Positions 8,860-18,305 of a stretch of 64,000 bases of DNA are shown in pieces. Made by a program: the position numbers and the translations under genes. Source of the stretch: JADHZC01 sp964409505. Lineage in GTDB: Bacteria > Pseudomonadota > Alphaproteobacteria > Rickettsiales > Rickettsiaceae. Every line of letters starts with the position of its first letter. Within the stretch, counting starts at the first letter, position 1. The notes under the pieces are model-generated. The model made no database searches, was not told the origin of the DNA, and saw only the letters and a program-made list of their open reading frames with translations. The stretch is taken from positions 1 through 64,000 of the forward strand of contig CAYPDK010000024.1 of the NCBI GenBank assembly GCA_964409505.1, in the 5' to 3' direction.

Positions 8860-9843
8860 ATGACACTTAGTACAACAGCTCTTGAAACATATCTTTTACC
8901 ATTTAAAAGAATCCTTTCTCAAGAAGGAGTAAATGAAATTTTGGTTAATACAACTCATGAGTTTTGGGTTGAAAAACATGGAGAAACTATATTGCAAGAA
9001 GCTCCTGAACTGACCTTCGAGCACCTCACTTCTTTAGGACAACTCATCGCTCAATTTACAAAGCAGGTCATTTCATCAGAATATCCATTATTGTCAGCCA
9101 CATTACCTAGTGGTTATAGGGTTCAAGTAGTTTTTCCTCCTGTCGTACAAACTAATACTGTCGCTTTTGCCATTCGAAAAAGTGCTACCAAAATTATGAC
9201 TCTTGAAGAATATAACGAAAATGGAGCTCTTAGTAATGTGCTTATTAAAGCCGTAGAGAATAAAGATAAGGAAATTTTAGCTCAGCACTTAGAAAAAAAT
9301 GAAATTTTAGAATTTATTAAATATGCAATTTTGAGTAAAAAAAACATTATTATTAGTGGAGGAACTTCAAGTGGAAAAACAACTTTTACTAATTCTGCTC
9401 TTAGTACCATTCCTAAACACGAAAGAATTATTACTATCGAAGATGCAAGAGAAATCGTTCTAAATAATCACAAAAATAAATTACATTTAGTTGCTTCTAA
9501 AGGGGGGCAGGGATTATCTAAAGTTAATACTCAGGATTTAATTGAGACTTGTCTGAGACTAAGACCTGACAGAATAATAGTCGGAGAGTTACGCGGAAAA
9601 GAAGCATTTAGTTTTTTACGAGCTGTCAATACAGGTCATCCAGGATCTATCGCGACTCTACATGCAGATACTCCGCTAATGGCAATAGAACAACTAAAGC
9701 TAATGGTTATACAAGCAGGTCTTGGTATACCTACAGATGAAATAGTGCATTATATCAAACAAATTATACACATAATAATTCAGCTGAAGCGAGGAGAAAA
9801 GGGACTGAGATATGTTTCAGAGATTTATTTAAACAAAGATTAA
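8860..9843 (+). CDS. virB11: Type IV secretion ATPase VirB11
   Basis: Hexameric cytoplasmic traffic ATPase of the GspE/VirB11 family that powers T4SS assembly and substrate transfer. The N-terminal domain (~1-130) precedes the RecA-like ATPase domain with Walker A GGTSSGKTTF at residues ~167-176, the Asp box ITIEDAREIVL, the segment LRLRPDRIIVGELRGKEAF, and the His box TGHPGSIATLHADT at ~256. Length (327 aa) is typical. It starts 3 bp after the virB10 stop and is 30 bp upstream of virD4. Confidence 0.97.
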   Translation: MTLSTTALETYLLPFKRILSQEGVNEILVNTTHEFWVEKHGETILQEAPELTFEHLTSLGQLIAQFTKQVISSEYPLLSATLPSGYRVQVVFPPVVQTNTVAFAIRKSATKIMTLEEYNENGALSNVLIKAVENKDKEILAQHLEKNEILEFIKYAILSKKNIIISGGTSSGKTTFTNSALSTIPKHERIITIEDAREIVLNNHKNKLHLVASKGGQGLSKVNTQDLIETCLRLRPDRIIVGELRGKEAFSFLRAVNTGHPGSIATLHADTPLMAIEQLKLMVIQAGLGIPTDEIVHYIKQIIHIIIQLKRGEKGLRYVSEIYLNKD

Positions 9844-9873
9844 TAATTTTATACTAAAAATATCTTATTCTAC

Positions 9874-11571
9874 ATGAAAAATACAATCAATTCTATCGTT
9901 AAAAAAATTTTAATAGCTCTTTACTTATATGCTTTGATTTTACTAATCGGTAATTTACTTGGCGTATCCATGAATTATTTTGGAGGTATGGAGTACCCAT
10001 TAGGAGCAGATATGGTTGTAATAGTAAATGCTTGGAGTGTAATACAATTTTTATATTCACAATGGGATAATTTGAATCATTATGAAATATATTTTAAATT
10101 AAAAGTTGCTCTTGCTTCCTCTATTGCTGTGCCTATCATTGTTTTTGTTGTGATTTTTTTTTTACATCGAAAAAAATTGGACAAAATAGATATTTTCAAG
10201 AAAAAGGAGGAGGCATATGGATCTGCTCAATGGGCACATAAAAGTGATATTGAAAAGGCAAACTTACGCTCTAAAAAGGGTATGTTGCTTGGTGAGGATG
10301 ATGATGGATATTTTGTTGCGGATGGGTTTCAACATGCTCTTTTATTTGCTCCTACTGGATCTGGTAAAGGGGTTGGTTTTGTTATACCTAATTTGTTATT
10401 TTGGGAAGATTCTCTTGTTGTTCATGACATTAAGCTTGAAAATTACGAGCTTACAAGTGGTTGGAGAAAAAAAATGGGACAAGAGGTTTTTGTATGGGAA
10501 CCTTCTAATTCTGATGGTGTAACTCATTGCTATAACCCTATTGATTGGATTAGTACTAAGCCAGGACAAATGGTTGATGATATACAGAAAATCGCTAATT
10601 TGATTATGCCAGAAAAAGAATTTTGGACTAATGAGTCTAGGAGTTTATTTTTAGGAGTAGTTCTTGCTATACTTGTTGATTCTAGCAAGGAGAAGACTTT
10701 TGGAGAGGTTGTTCGTACTATGCGAAGTGATGATGTTGCTTATAATTTGTCTGTAATACTTGATGTGCTTGGAGATATGATACATCCAGTAGGATATATG
10801 AATATTTCAGCTTTCTTACAAAAGGCTGAAAAAGAACGCTCTGGTGTGATATCTACCATGAACTCTTCTCTTGAGTTGTGGGCTAATCCCTTAATAGATA
10901 AGGCTACATCTAAGTCTGATTTTAATTTTTCAGAATTTAGAAAAAAAAGAGTCACTGTATATGTAGGTCTTACTCCCGATAACGTTAGTAGATTACAAAA
11001 ATTGATGCAAGTCTTCTATCAGCAAGCAACTGAATTCTTAACTAGAAAAATGCCAGATAAAAAACATGAACCTTACGGAGTCATGTTTTTGATGGATGAG
11101 TTTCCTACACTTGGTAAAATGGAACAATTTAAGACTGGAATTGCATATTTTAGAGGCTATCATGTAAGATTATTTTTGATAGTGCAAGATACTCAACAAT
11201 TAAAAGGTATATATGAAGAGGCAGGAATGAATTCCTTTTTATCTAATTCAACTTATAGAATTACCTTTGCTGCAAATAATTATGAAACAGCTAATTTGAT
11301 ATCACAATTATGTGGAACAAAAACCATAGAAAATGAATCATATAGTAAACCTTCATTTGGGTTGAGTCTTGCTTCTAGAAGTAAGAGTGTCTCTAATATA
11401 CAAAGAGCACTTCTTCTTCCTCAAGAAGTGATACAGTTACCAAGAGATGAACAGATTGTTCTTATCGAGTCTCATCCTCCAATAAAAAGTAAAAAGATTT
11501 TTTATTTTAAGGATAAATTTTTTACAAAAAGAATTCTTCCTCCAATTAAAGTTCCAATTCAAAAATTGTAG
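9874..11571 (+). CDS. virD4: Type IV coupling protein VirD4
   Basis: Coupling ATPase that recruits substrates to the T4SS channel. Two transmembrane helices lie in the first ~100 residues (ILIALYLYALILLIGNLLGV and IAVPIIVFVVIFFLH). The cytoplasmic TraG/VirD4 ATPase domain follows, with Walker A APTGSGKGVGF at ~156-166, the motif FWTNESRSLFLGVVLAIL, and Walker B FLMDEFPTLGKM at ~404-415. The C-terminal end carries a short basic tail (SKKIFYFKDKFFTKRILPP). It is the last gene of the virB8-virD4 operon, which is the order found in Rickettsia and Anaplasmataceae. No DNA relaxase or mob gene is nearby, consistent with protein secretion, not conjugation. Confidence 0.97.
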   Translation: MKNTINSIVKKILIALYLYALILLIGNLLGVSMNYFGGMEYPLGADMVVIVNAWSVIQFLYSQWDNLNHYEIYFKLKVALASSIAVPIIVFVVIFFLHRKKLDKIDIFKKKEEAYGSAQWAHKSDIEKANLRSKKGMLLGEDDDGYFVADGFQHALLFAPTGSGKGVGFVIPNLLFWEDSLVVHDIKLENYELTSGWRKKMGQEVFVWEPSNSDGVTHCYNPIDWISTKPGQMVDDIQKIANLIMPEKEFWTNESRSLFLGVVLAILVDSSKEKTFGEVVRTMRSDDVAYNLSVILDVLGDMIHPVGYMNISAFLQKAEKERSGVISTMNSSLELWANPLIDKATSKSDFNFSEFRKKRVTVYVGLTPDNVSRLQKLMQVFYQQATEFLTRKMPDKKHEPYGVMFLMDEFPTLGKMEQFKTGIAYFRGYHVRLFLIVQDTQQLKGIYEEAGMNSFLSNSTYRITFAANNYETANLISQLCGTKTIENESYSKPSFGLSLASRSKSVSNIQRALLLPQEVIQLPRDEQIVLIESHPPIKSKKIFYFKDKFFTKRILPPIKVPIQKL

Positions 11572-11642
11572 GAGAGTGTATCAGAATCAAAAGAATAGAT
11601 TTATATCCTAATATGATTTTTCTACTTTTATTATCTTATATA

Positions 11643-11680
11643 TCAGCAACATCATCATTATTCAGCAACATCATCATTAT
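11643..11680. repeat. 19-bp perfect tandem duplication spanning a stop codon
   Basis: The unit TCAGCAACATCATCATTAT occurs twice in direct succession (11643-11661 and 11662-11680). The second copy covers the last codons of the coiled-coil gene and the first lies beyond its TAA stop, so the 3'-untranslated DNA repeats the terminal NNDDVAE coding sequence. It looks like a slippage duplication. Confidence 0.9.
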
Positions 11681-13790
11681 TGTTATTTCCAACAAGGTTT
11701 AGTGAATAATCTGTATATATAGCGGATGTTATAGGTACAGTATCATCTTCACTTGCTGCAAGCGCAGTAGAGGAGGATGTTGTAGGCACATTTGTTTGTG
11801 AAGTTTTTTCTTCAGCTTGAAAAGTTATTTTTTTCAACTCTCCTAGGAGTTCTTCAAAGTGAGTATCATCTAACATTTGTTCGGTTTTTTGTACATCTGA
11901 TAACAGCTCTTGTAATTTTTCAAAAGAATCTTGATTTAATGCTTTTTTTTCCAGTGTTTTTATCAAGAATTTTTGTAATTTTTCAAGTTGGTGTGCAGTT
12001 AATACTAAATTTGTTGCTGAGAATATTAATGTTATTTGCAGTTCTTTAAATTGAATATTATTCTCTAATTCTACTAGACTTGCTAGTAAATTCAGCTGTT
12101 TTGATAGAAGTTGTTCTAAAGTCAAATTTCCTTCCTTTAATTTATTGAAAAGTGGAGCTGTTTTTTTTTGAAAAGTAACTAAATTGTCTTCTCGAGAAAT
12201 TTGTTTGTTGTTTTCTATAAAAAAGGTTATTCTGATTTCATCAGGATTGAAATATTTGTCTACATTAGCTTTAATGTAACATCCATCAGGGAATATGCCA
12301 GTAATATTTATACATTCTTTTTTTATTTTTATATATTCAGCCATATTATTTGCACATTTACTCCAAATTATTCGATCTATTGCTGTAAAGTTTTCTAGTA
12401 TATATGTACCTAGTACTTTTTGAGTATCATGAAGTATGAAAGCACGTAATGTGCACAGGGTTGACTCTGTTTTTTCACATATATAATCAGAGAACATGCT
12501 ATGCATTTCTTTGACAAGGGTTTCAAGAGTGTGTGTTTGTTTGAGTTCTTGTTTTATTTGTAAAGCAAATTTCTTATCATTTAAAGTATTTGTTACACGA
12601 TCTACCATATCTTTGAATAGTACCTCAGAATTTTTTGTATCTTTTGCCCTTAGGGCAGTTGCGTCTTGGTGGATTTTAAGGTAAGGAGCAAAAACTTCTG
12701 CTTCTAAATTTTTAATCATTTTTTGTGCTAAGTTTTCACATAAATTATTAAATTCTGTGCTCAAGAAAAAAGGAGTTAGATTTTTATTAAACTTTTTAAG
12801 TGCTTCTACTTTTACTTTTGGTGATATTGTTTCTCTATTTTCTGGTAGCGGGGTTTGTGCATTTGGTATTTGTAAGTGTAAGTCTGTTAGTATTTTTTCT
12901 ATTAATTGTTTTTCTTTTTCTAGTAATTTTTGTTCCAGTGCTATTTGTTTTCTTATTTGTTCTTTTTGTTCCTTTTTTAGTGCTTCTTCTTTCTTTTTTC
13001 GGTCTATCTCGTCTGCTAGTTGAATTTGAATTAATTTAGAAAGCTTGTCTTTTATATATAAATCATTTACTTCTTCAGCTTTTTGTATTAATTGAGTTAA
13101 AGAGTAACCTGCTAATGTATTTATTCTATTAGAAAATTCTTGTTTTTGTTGCTCAATTGTTGCAGTCTCTTTTATAAGTTTTTCTAGATGATCAAAATTT
13201 TCTATATATTGGAGATCTTGTGGTAGCATATTCTCTAATACCAGATCCTTCTTTTCTTGTTTTTTTGGGGGTAGTTCTTTTACTAGGGTTTCTAGTTGTT
13301 TTTTTTTTGTTTTTAGTATGTCTAGTTTTTCTTCTTTAGTTTTTTTTAAACTTGCTAGTCGTTCCCTTAGTGCTTCGGTAGAGTTATTGAGTATTTGTGT
13401 TTGTACTTTTTGTATGTTTTTTTCTAAATTTTTTTGTATATGATTTTCTAATTTAGGTATATCTAATTCTAATGTACGGATTTCTTTTGTCTTGCTCCGT
13501 ATTTCATTATCCTCTTCTACAGATTTTATGATTTGTGTTTTAAGAGATGTTAATCGAGAATTCAATTCTCGAACTTTTTGAAAAATTTGATGGATATTAT
13601 CTCTAGAACTAGTGAACTGTAAATTATTGTCTTTTATAAGGTTTATTGTAGACTCAAAAGTATTTAGGAACTGTTCATTATCTATTATATCTGGGTATAA
13701 ATTTGGTGAAAAAAGCTTCTCTATTATTTTTTTTCTTAAAAATTCTTTTAACTCTTTAGTGAGTTGTTCTTTTTGTGTTGAATAATCCAT
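11658..13790 (-). CDS. Hypothetical coiled-coil protein beside virD4
   Basis: Not recognised as a known family. The 710-residue protein is dominated by Lys/Glu/Gln/Leu-rich heptad-like sequence, especially residues ~60-310 (for example KKEEALKKEQKEQIRKQIAL and EQKLLEKEKQLIEKIL). A more globular middle section with clustered Cys (YICEKTESTLCTLRAF, WSKCANNMAEYIKIKKECINITGIFPDGCYIKANV) spans about 430-510. Another helical stretch and a Thr/Ser/Asn-rich acidic tail (TSQTNVPTTSSSTALAASEDD) complete it. No signal peptide or transmembrane helix is apparent. It is convergent with virD4, 86 bp away. A secreted-effector role is plausible from the composition and location, but is inference only. Confidence 0.7.
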   Translation of the reverse strand: MDYSTQKEQLTKELKEFLRKKIIEKLFSPNLYPDIIDNEQFLNTFESTINLIKDNNLQFTSSRDNIHQIFQKVRELNSRLTSLKTQIIKSVEEDNEIRSKTKEIRTLELDIPKLENHIQKNLEKNIQKVQTQILNNSTEALRERLASLKKTKEEKLDILKTKKKQLETLVKELPPKKQEKKDLVLENMLPQDLQYIENFDHLEKLIKETATIEQQKQEFSNRINTLAGYSLTQLIQKAEEVNDLYIKDKLSKLIQIQLADEIDRKKKEEALKKEQKEQIRKQIALEQKLLEKEKQLIEKILTDLHLQIPNAQTPLPENRETISPKVKVEALKKFNKNLTPFFLSTEFNNLCENLAQKMIKNLEAEVFAPYLKIHQDATALRAKDTKNSEVLFKDMVDRVTNTLNDKKFALQIKQELKQTHTLETLVKEMHSMFSDYICEKTESTLCTLRAFILHDTQKVLGTYILENFTAIDRIIWSKCANNMAEYIKIKKECINITGIFPDGCYIKANVDKYFNPDEIRITFFIENNKQISREDNLVTFQKKTAPLFNKLKEGNLTLEQLLSKQLNLLASLVELENNIQFKELQITLIFSATNLVLTAHQLEKLQKFLIKTLEKKALNQDSFEKLQELLSDVQKTEQMLDDTHFEELLGELKKITFQAEEKTSQTNVPTTSSSTALAASEDDTVPITSAIYTDYSLNLVGNNNNDDVAE

Positions 13791-13948
13791 AATTCTAATA
13801 ATTAAGTTAAATAAGTATCAAAGGGTTTTCCTAAAGACTTGTGTATGAAAAGACAAATCGGTACAACTCAAGCATGCAGACAGGGCGTGTAGTTCATGAA
13901 CTAATTATTTGTTGCAGAATTAATACTTCTTAAGATAATATTAACCAA

Positions 13949-14152
13949 CTATGCTTCATGTCTTCTTTTGTAGAGCATCTTTTTCAGGCGTTTTTGAGTT
14001 TCTTGCTTTTTTCTTACCTTTTTCATAGAAGGACTCTCATAAAATCTAGACATCTTCATCAACCTAAAAACTAATTCTCGTTGCATTTTTCTTTTAAGTT
14101 CTTTTAAAGCCTTTTCTCTTTCTCCTCCATGAACAATAACTTGTAACGCCAC
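13949..14152 (-). CDS. rpsU: 30S ribosomal protein bS21
   Basis: Small basic ribosomal protein of the small subunit. The 67 residues match the alphaproteobacterial bS21 pattern (VIVHGGEREKALKELKRKMQRELVFRLMKMSRFYESPSMKK, then a strongly basic C-terminus KRLKKMLYKRRHEA). The start is GTG at 14152, supported by a good Shine-Dalgarno GAGGAAA at 14158-14164 and a consensus-like promoter upstream. It is divergent from the COQ9-family gene, a neighbourhood seen in other alphaproteobacteria. Confidence 0.95.
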   Translation of the reverse strand: MALQVIVHGGEREKALKELKRKMQRELVFRLMKMSRFYESPSMKKVRKKQETQKRLKKMLYKRRHEA

Positions 14153-14157
14153 TAAAT

Positions 14158-14164
14158 TTTCCTC
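14158..14164 (-). promoter_or_regulatory. Ribosome binding site deciding the rpsU GTG start
   Basis: On the minus strand GAGGAAA lies 5 bases upstream of the GTG at 14152. A purine-rich site this clear is uncommon in the window, where many genes lack an evident Shine-Dalgarno sequence. It supports GTG as the rpsU start. Confidence 0.75.
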
Positions 14165-14209
14165 GATATTGATTTTGTTAAATTGCTGATTATTTACTTT
14201 ATTTGAGAC

Positions 14210-14238
14210 ATTATCTTATATAAACTGTTTTAAGTCAA
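14210..14238 (-). promoter_or_regulatory. Putative sigma-70 promoter for rpsU
   Basis: On the minus strand TTGACT (14233-14238) is separated by 17 bp from GATAAT (14210-14215), close to the TTGACA/TATAAT consensus. It lies about 58 bp upstream of the rpsU GTG. Inference from consensus match and spacing only. Confidence 0.6.
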
Positions 14239-14272
14239 GCAAAATAATAAACAACTCTATGCTGTAATACAT

Positions 14273-14974
14273 ATGAAAGAAGAAATTTTAATAGAACAAA
14301 AAAGGAAAGAAGTGTTTTTTCAAAATTTTTATGAAAATCCTGAATATGATATTTTTTTCCAAAAATTATCTCTTTACTTGATATCTTATGATATAAATGC
14401 TAAAAACTTAGATCATTTTAGTGAAATTAATTCTTCAAGCCAGATTCAGCACTGGAGAATGCTATTTTTTGATAATATTGAAAATCTTATGGAGTGTTTT
14501 GATAAATGGCAGACCCAAAGGGCATTTTATATTTTAGAAGAAAAAAATGAGAAAGAAAAACTCCTAGAAAATCTTGAGCCTAAAAGAGTATCTCTTGTGG
14601 ATAAATTAGCATTGATATTACAGACAAAAATTTTATCTGTAGTCGATAAAAGAGTATTTTTAAAGCAACAAGCATTTTTTGTGTCTTCTATGAACAAGTG
14701 CCTCTATACTAATGCTAGTAAGTATTTTTGTGACCTTGCATGGAGATATGTAGGGGATAAATCTTTAGATTTTAATTTTTATAGTAAAAGAATATCTCTT
14801 TTTATGGTTTATAAACTATCTTGTATTTTTTATTTATCCGATTCTTCAGAGGGATTCCTAGAAACGAAGATTTTTATTCGGGACTTTCTTGGTATGTTTG
14901 TAAATTTTGGACGTTATAAACAAAATTTTATGACAAAATTCCAAAATATCCCTATTATTAGAATGTTCTTGTAA
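14273..14974 (+). CDS. COQ9-family protein (ubiquinone biosynthesis accessory)
   Basis: Proteins of the COQ9 family are lipid-binding factors that assist ubiquinone biosynthesis; the eukaryotic member works with COQ7. The 233-residue product has the family's diagnostic C-terminal block at residues ~158-200: CDLAWRYVGDKSLDFNFYSKR, then ISLFMVYKLSCIFYLSDSSE. The N-terminal half is diverged and helical. The divergent position next to rpsU supports the assignment, because these genes are often neighbours in alphaproteobacteria. The ATG at 14273 is the only sensible start. Its presence implies a ubiquinone-based respiratory chain, in line with the TCA-cycle genes here. Confidence 0.82.
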   Translation: MKEEILIEQKRKEVFFQNFYENPEYDIFFQKLSLYLISYDINAKNLDHFSEINSSSQIQHWRMLFFDNIENLMECFDKWQTQRAFYILEEKNEKEKLLENLEPKRVSLVDKLALILQTKILSVVDKRVFLKQQAFFVSSMNKCLYTNASKYFCDLAWRYVGDKSLDFNFYSKRISLFMVYKLSCIFYLSDSSEGFLETKIFIRDFLGMFVNFGRYKQNFMTKFQNIPIIRMFL

Positions 14975-15069
14975 TCAAATATTTGATTTTCCATATTGAA
15001 TTGAGTAATATTTGTCGTTGAAATTCGCCTTAATTTATTCGTTAGTCAGAAAATATATTTTATTTACGT

Positions 15070-18000
15070 ATGTTATATAAACCCTTTTTAGAAAATAGCT
15101 CTAGTACTAATGTAGTTAAAATAGAGGAACTAATTTTAAAATTTTGGAAAAAAAATAATATTTTTCAGGAATCTGTCAATCAAAGATCTAGGACTATTAA
15201 AGGTAAAAGTAATGAGTTTATTTTTTATGATGGTCCTCCATTTGCCAATGGATTGCCCCATTATGGGCACTTGCTTACGGGTTTTATAAAAGATACTTAT
15301 GCAAGATATCAGACTATTAAGGGAAAGAGAGTTGAAAGAGTTTTTGGATGGGATTGTCATGGTCTTCCTGCAGAGCTTGGCGCAGAAAAAGACTTACAGA
15401 TTTCTGGTAGAAAGGACATAATAAATTTTGGAATTGAAAAATTTAATTCTTACTGCAAAAAATCTGTTATGTTATATGCAAATCAGTGGAGAATTTATGT
15501 TCAAAGACAAGCTCGTTGGGTAGATTTTGACAATTCTTACAAGACTATGGATATGAATTTTATGGAATCTGTCTTATGGGCCTTTAAATCTCTCTATGAT
15601 AAGGGATTAGTGTATCAAGATTTACGAGTTATGCCTTATTCTTGGGCTTGTGAGACTCCTTTATCTAATTTTGAAACTAAATTAGATAATTCTTATAGAC
15701 CGAGGGAAGACAAGACTGTGACCGTTTCTTTTTTATTAAAAAATGTCTCTGAGCGCCTAAGAGGTCTATTTGAAAAAAATATTGCTTCTTATAAAATTTT
15801 GGTATGGACTACTACTCCTTGGACTTTGCCTTCTAATTTAGCTCTTGGAGTCGGAAAAGATATAAAATATGTGTGTATTACAGTACGAGATACATGTTAT
15901 ATTTTAGCTAAATCATCTCTAAAATTTTACTATAAAGAGCTTGGAATTGAATTGAAAAATATTTCTTCTTATCCGTGCATCCTTGGTCAAGATCTTCAGG
16001 GAATGAGCTATTCTCCTTTATTTTCTTATTTTATTAATCATAAAAATGCATTTAGAGTTATATTATGTGATTTTGTTATTGAAGGTGAGGGGACTGGAAT
16101 TATTCATATGGCTCCTGGTTTTGGAGAAGAAGATCGAGAGGCTTGTAAGAAAAATTCTATAGATATTGTATGTCCAGTTGATTCTAAGGGAAAATTTACA
16201 GAGCAAGTAAGTGATTATTTTGGAGTACATGTTTTTGACTCTAATGCATTAATTATAAATTATCTTAAGAATCAGGGGTACCTTATAAAGCAGGAAAATT
16301 ATATCCATAATTATCCTCATTGTTGGAGAACTGATACTGCTCTTATATATAAAGCTGTGCCTTCATGGTATATTAAAGTTACACAAATTAGGGATCGAAT
16401 GGTTGAACTGAATAAGCAAATTAATTGGATTCCACCTCATATTAAAGATGGTCTTTTTGGAAAGTGGATTCAAAACGCTAAGGATTGGTCTATCAGTAGG
16501 AATAGATTTTGGGGTACTCCTATTCCTATATGGATATCTAATGATCCTAAATATCCAAGAATTGACGTATATGGCTCTGTTGCCGATCTTGAAAAAGATT
16601 TTAATACCAAAATTGTTGATCTCCATAGAGAATTTTTAGACAAGCTCACTCGCAAAAACCCTAATGATCCTACAGGAAAGTCTTATATGATAAGAATTGA
16701 GGATGTGTTTGATTGCTGGTTTGAAAGTGGTTCTATGCCTTATGCTCAGGTGCATTATCCTTTTGAGAATAAAGAATGGTTTTTAAACCATTTCCCAGCA
16801 GATTTTATTGTTGAATATTCAGCCCAAACTAGAGGATGGTTTTATACTTTGATGGTTTTATCTACTGCATTATTTGATAAACCTCCTTTTTTAAATGCTA
16901 TATGTCATGGAGTTATATTAGATATTAATGGTTTGAAATTATCTAAAAGACTAAATAATTACTTGGATCCCACAGAGATCTTTGATAAATATGGAGCTGA
17001 TTCTTTAAGGGCTATGATGTTATCTTCTAATGTTGTCAAGGGAGAGGAGCTGTTGATTGATAAAGAAGGAAAAGTTATTTTTGAAAAATTGCGTAATTTT
17101 ATTAATCCTATCCTAAGTTCTTATAATTTTTTTTCTTTATATGCAAACTTAGATAAAATTTCTCCTGAATTTAGATTTGATTCTTCAAACTTACTTGATA
17201 GATATATTATTTCTCAGTTAAAACTTACAGTTTTAGAGATTAGTCATAATTTAGATATTTTTGACACTTATTCAGCATATCATTCGCTATATCACTTTGT
17301 AGATGTATTGAATAATTGGTATATAAGGCGAAGTCGAGATAGATTTTGGAAAAATATCCACGATAAGGATAAATACCAGGCGTATAACACTTTATATAGT
17401 TGTTTGCTTGTTTTTGTAAGTAGTATATCCCCTCTACTTCCTATGGTCTCTGAGTACATATATCTTAATCTTAAGAAGATAGATATAGTTGAGTCAGAAT
17501 CTAATCTTGTTAGTGTCCATTTAATAGATTTCCCTAGTTTAGACTTTATTACACTAGATCATGATTTAATCCGTTTTATGAACTTGATTCTTGATATTTG
17601 TACTGTATCTTTAGCACTTAGGAATAAGCATAATATTCGCATTCGTCAACCTCTGGTGTCATTAACAATTGTAATGCAAGATCAAAATCTTCTATCACAA
17701 ATAAAAAATTTTGAATATCTTATCAAGGACGAAATAAATGTCAAATCTGTTATCTATGTTTCTCAAGTTCAAAACTATGTGAAATATAAGTTGAGTATTA
17801 ATTATTCTGTTTTAGCTAAAAGAATTCCTCATAAGATTAAAGATATAGTGAAAGATGTAGAACTAAATAAATGGACTCTACATACAAATGGCTCTGTTAT
17901 GATATCTGGTCAATTACTTAGAGAATATGAGTTTGTTATGAGTATACTTCCTCAAAATAATAATGCTTTTGTTTTGAATCACCATCAGGGGCTTATTATG

Positions 18001-18279
18001 CTCGATACTGATATTTCACAAGAACTATTTGAAGAAGGACTTGCTCGAGATTTAATTAGAATCATCCAAAATATCAGAAAAGATTTAGGCTTTAAGGTTT
18101 CTGATAGGATTGATATTTATATTGATACTTTGGGAGAAAAATTATTAGAAAACATCATTTCCTCTTATAAAGACTTTATTGTAAAGCAAACTTTGACAAA
18201 TTTTATAAAAAATGATTATTTTTCTTATTCTAGAAATGTTATTTTAGATAAAAAAAATATTATTATTTATGTAAATTAA
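15070..18279 (+). CDS. ileS: Isoleucyl-tRNA synthetase
   Basis: Class I aminoacyl-tRNA synthetase charging tRNA-Ile. The HIGH-type motif is HYGH at residues ~64-67 (GLPHYGHLLTG) and the KMSKS-type loop is KLSKR at ~623-627. The CP1 editing domain is visible (TTTPWTLPSNLALGVG; GTGIIHMAPGFGEEDREAC). An anticodon-binding helical region and a long C-terminal extension give 1069 residues, the longer type of IleS found in Rickettsiales and eukaryotes. It starts at ATG 15070. Its stop codon lies inside a 14-bp palindrome shared with the convergent truA gene. Confidence 0.97.
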   Translation: MLYKPFLENSSSTNVVKIEELILKFWKKNNIFQESVNQRSRTIKGKSNEFIFYDGPPFANGLPHYGHLLTGFIKDTYARYQTIKGKRVERVFGWDCHGLPAELGAEKDLQISGRKDIINFGIEKFNSYCKKSVMLYANQWRIYVQRQARWVDFDNSYKTMDMNFMESVLWAFKSLYDKGLVYQDLRVMPYSWACETPLSNFETKLDNSYRPREDKTVTVSFLLKNVSERLRGLFEKNIASYKILVWTTTPWTLPSNLALGVGKDIKYVCITVRDTCYILAKSSLKFYYKELGIELKNISSYPCILGQDLQGMSYSPLFSYFINHKNAFRVILCDFVIEGEGTGIIHMAPGFGEEDREACKKNSIDIVCPVDSKGKFTEQVSDYFGVHVFDSNALIINYLKNQGYLIKQENYIHNYPHCWRTDTALIYKAVPSWYIKVTQIRDRMVELNKQINWIPPHIKDGLFGKWIQNAKDWSISRNRFWGTPIPIWISNDPKYPRIDVYGSVADLEKDFNTKIVDLHREFLDKLTRKNPNDPTGKSYMIRIEDVFDCWFESGSMPYAQVHYPFENKEWFLNHFPADFIVEYSAQTRGWFYTLMVLSTALFDKPPFLNAICHGVILDINGLKLSKRLNNYLDPTEIFDKYGADSLRAMMLSSNVVKGEELLIDKEGKVIFEKLRNFINPILSSYNFFSLYANLDKISPEFRFDSSNLLDRYIISQLKLTVLEISHNLDIFDTYSAYHSLYHFVDVLNNWYIRRSRDRFWKNIHDKDKYQAYNTLYSCLLVFVSSISPLLPMVSEYIYLNLKKIDIVESESNLVSVHLIDFPSLDFITLDHDLIRFMNLILDICTVSLALRNKHNIRIRQPLVSLTIVMQDQNLLSQIKNFEYLIKDEINVKSVIYVSQVQNYVKYKLSINYSVLAKRIPHKIKDIVKDVELNKWTLHTNGSVMISGQLLREYEFVMSILPQNNNAFVLNHHQGLIMLDTDISQELFEEGLARDLIRIIQNIRKDLGFKVSDRIDIYIDTLGEKLLENIISSYKDFIVKQTLTNFIKNDYFSYSRNVILDKKNIIIYVN

Positions 18280-18289
18280 GGCGCCTTAA
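18276..18289. repeat. 14-bp perfect palindrome at ileS stop codon
   Basis: TTAAGGCGCCTTAA is a perfect palindrome that includes the ileS TAA stop and lies between convergent ileS and truA. With no loop and no T-tract it is not a classical terminator. GGCGCC stands out in this AT-rich DNA. Confidence 0.85.
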
Positions 18290-18305
18290 ATTGATACATT
18301 ATGTT

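Noticed and set aside
9874..11571. Conjugative element (VirD4 plus T4SS)
   Set aside because: No relaxase, integrase, attachment site or plasmid replication gene nearby; gene order is that of the vertically inherited rickettsial T4SS.
12757..13039. Overlapping Phe/Ser/Val-rich plus-strand frames opposite the coiled-coil gene
   Set aside because: They mirror Lys/Glu codons of the coiled-coil protein; hydrophobic composition is a by-product.
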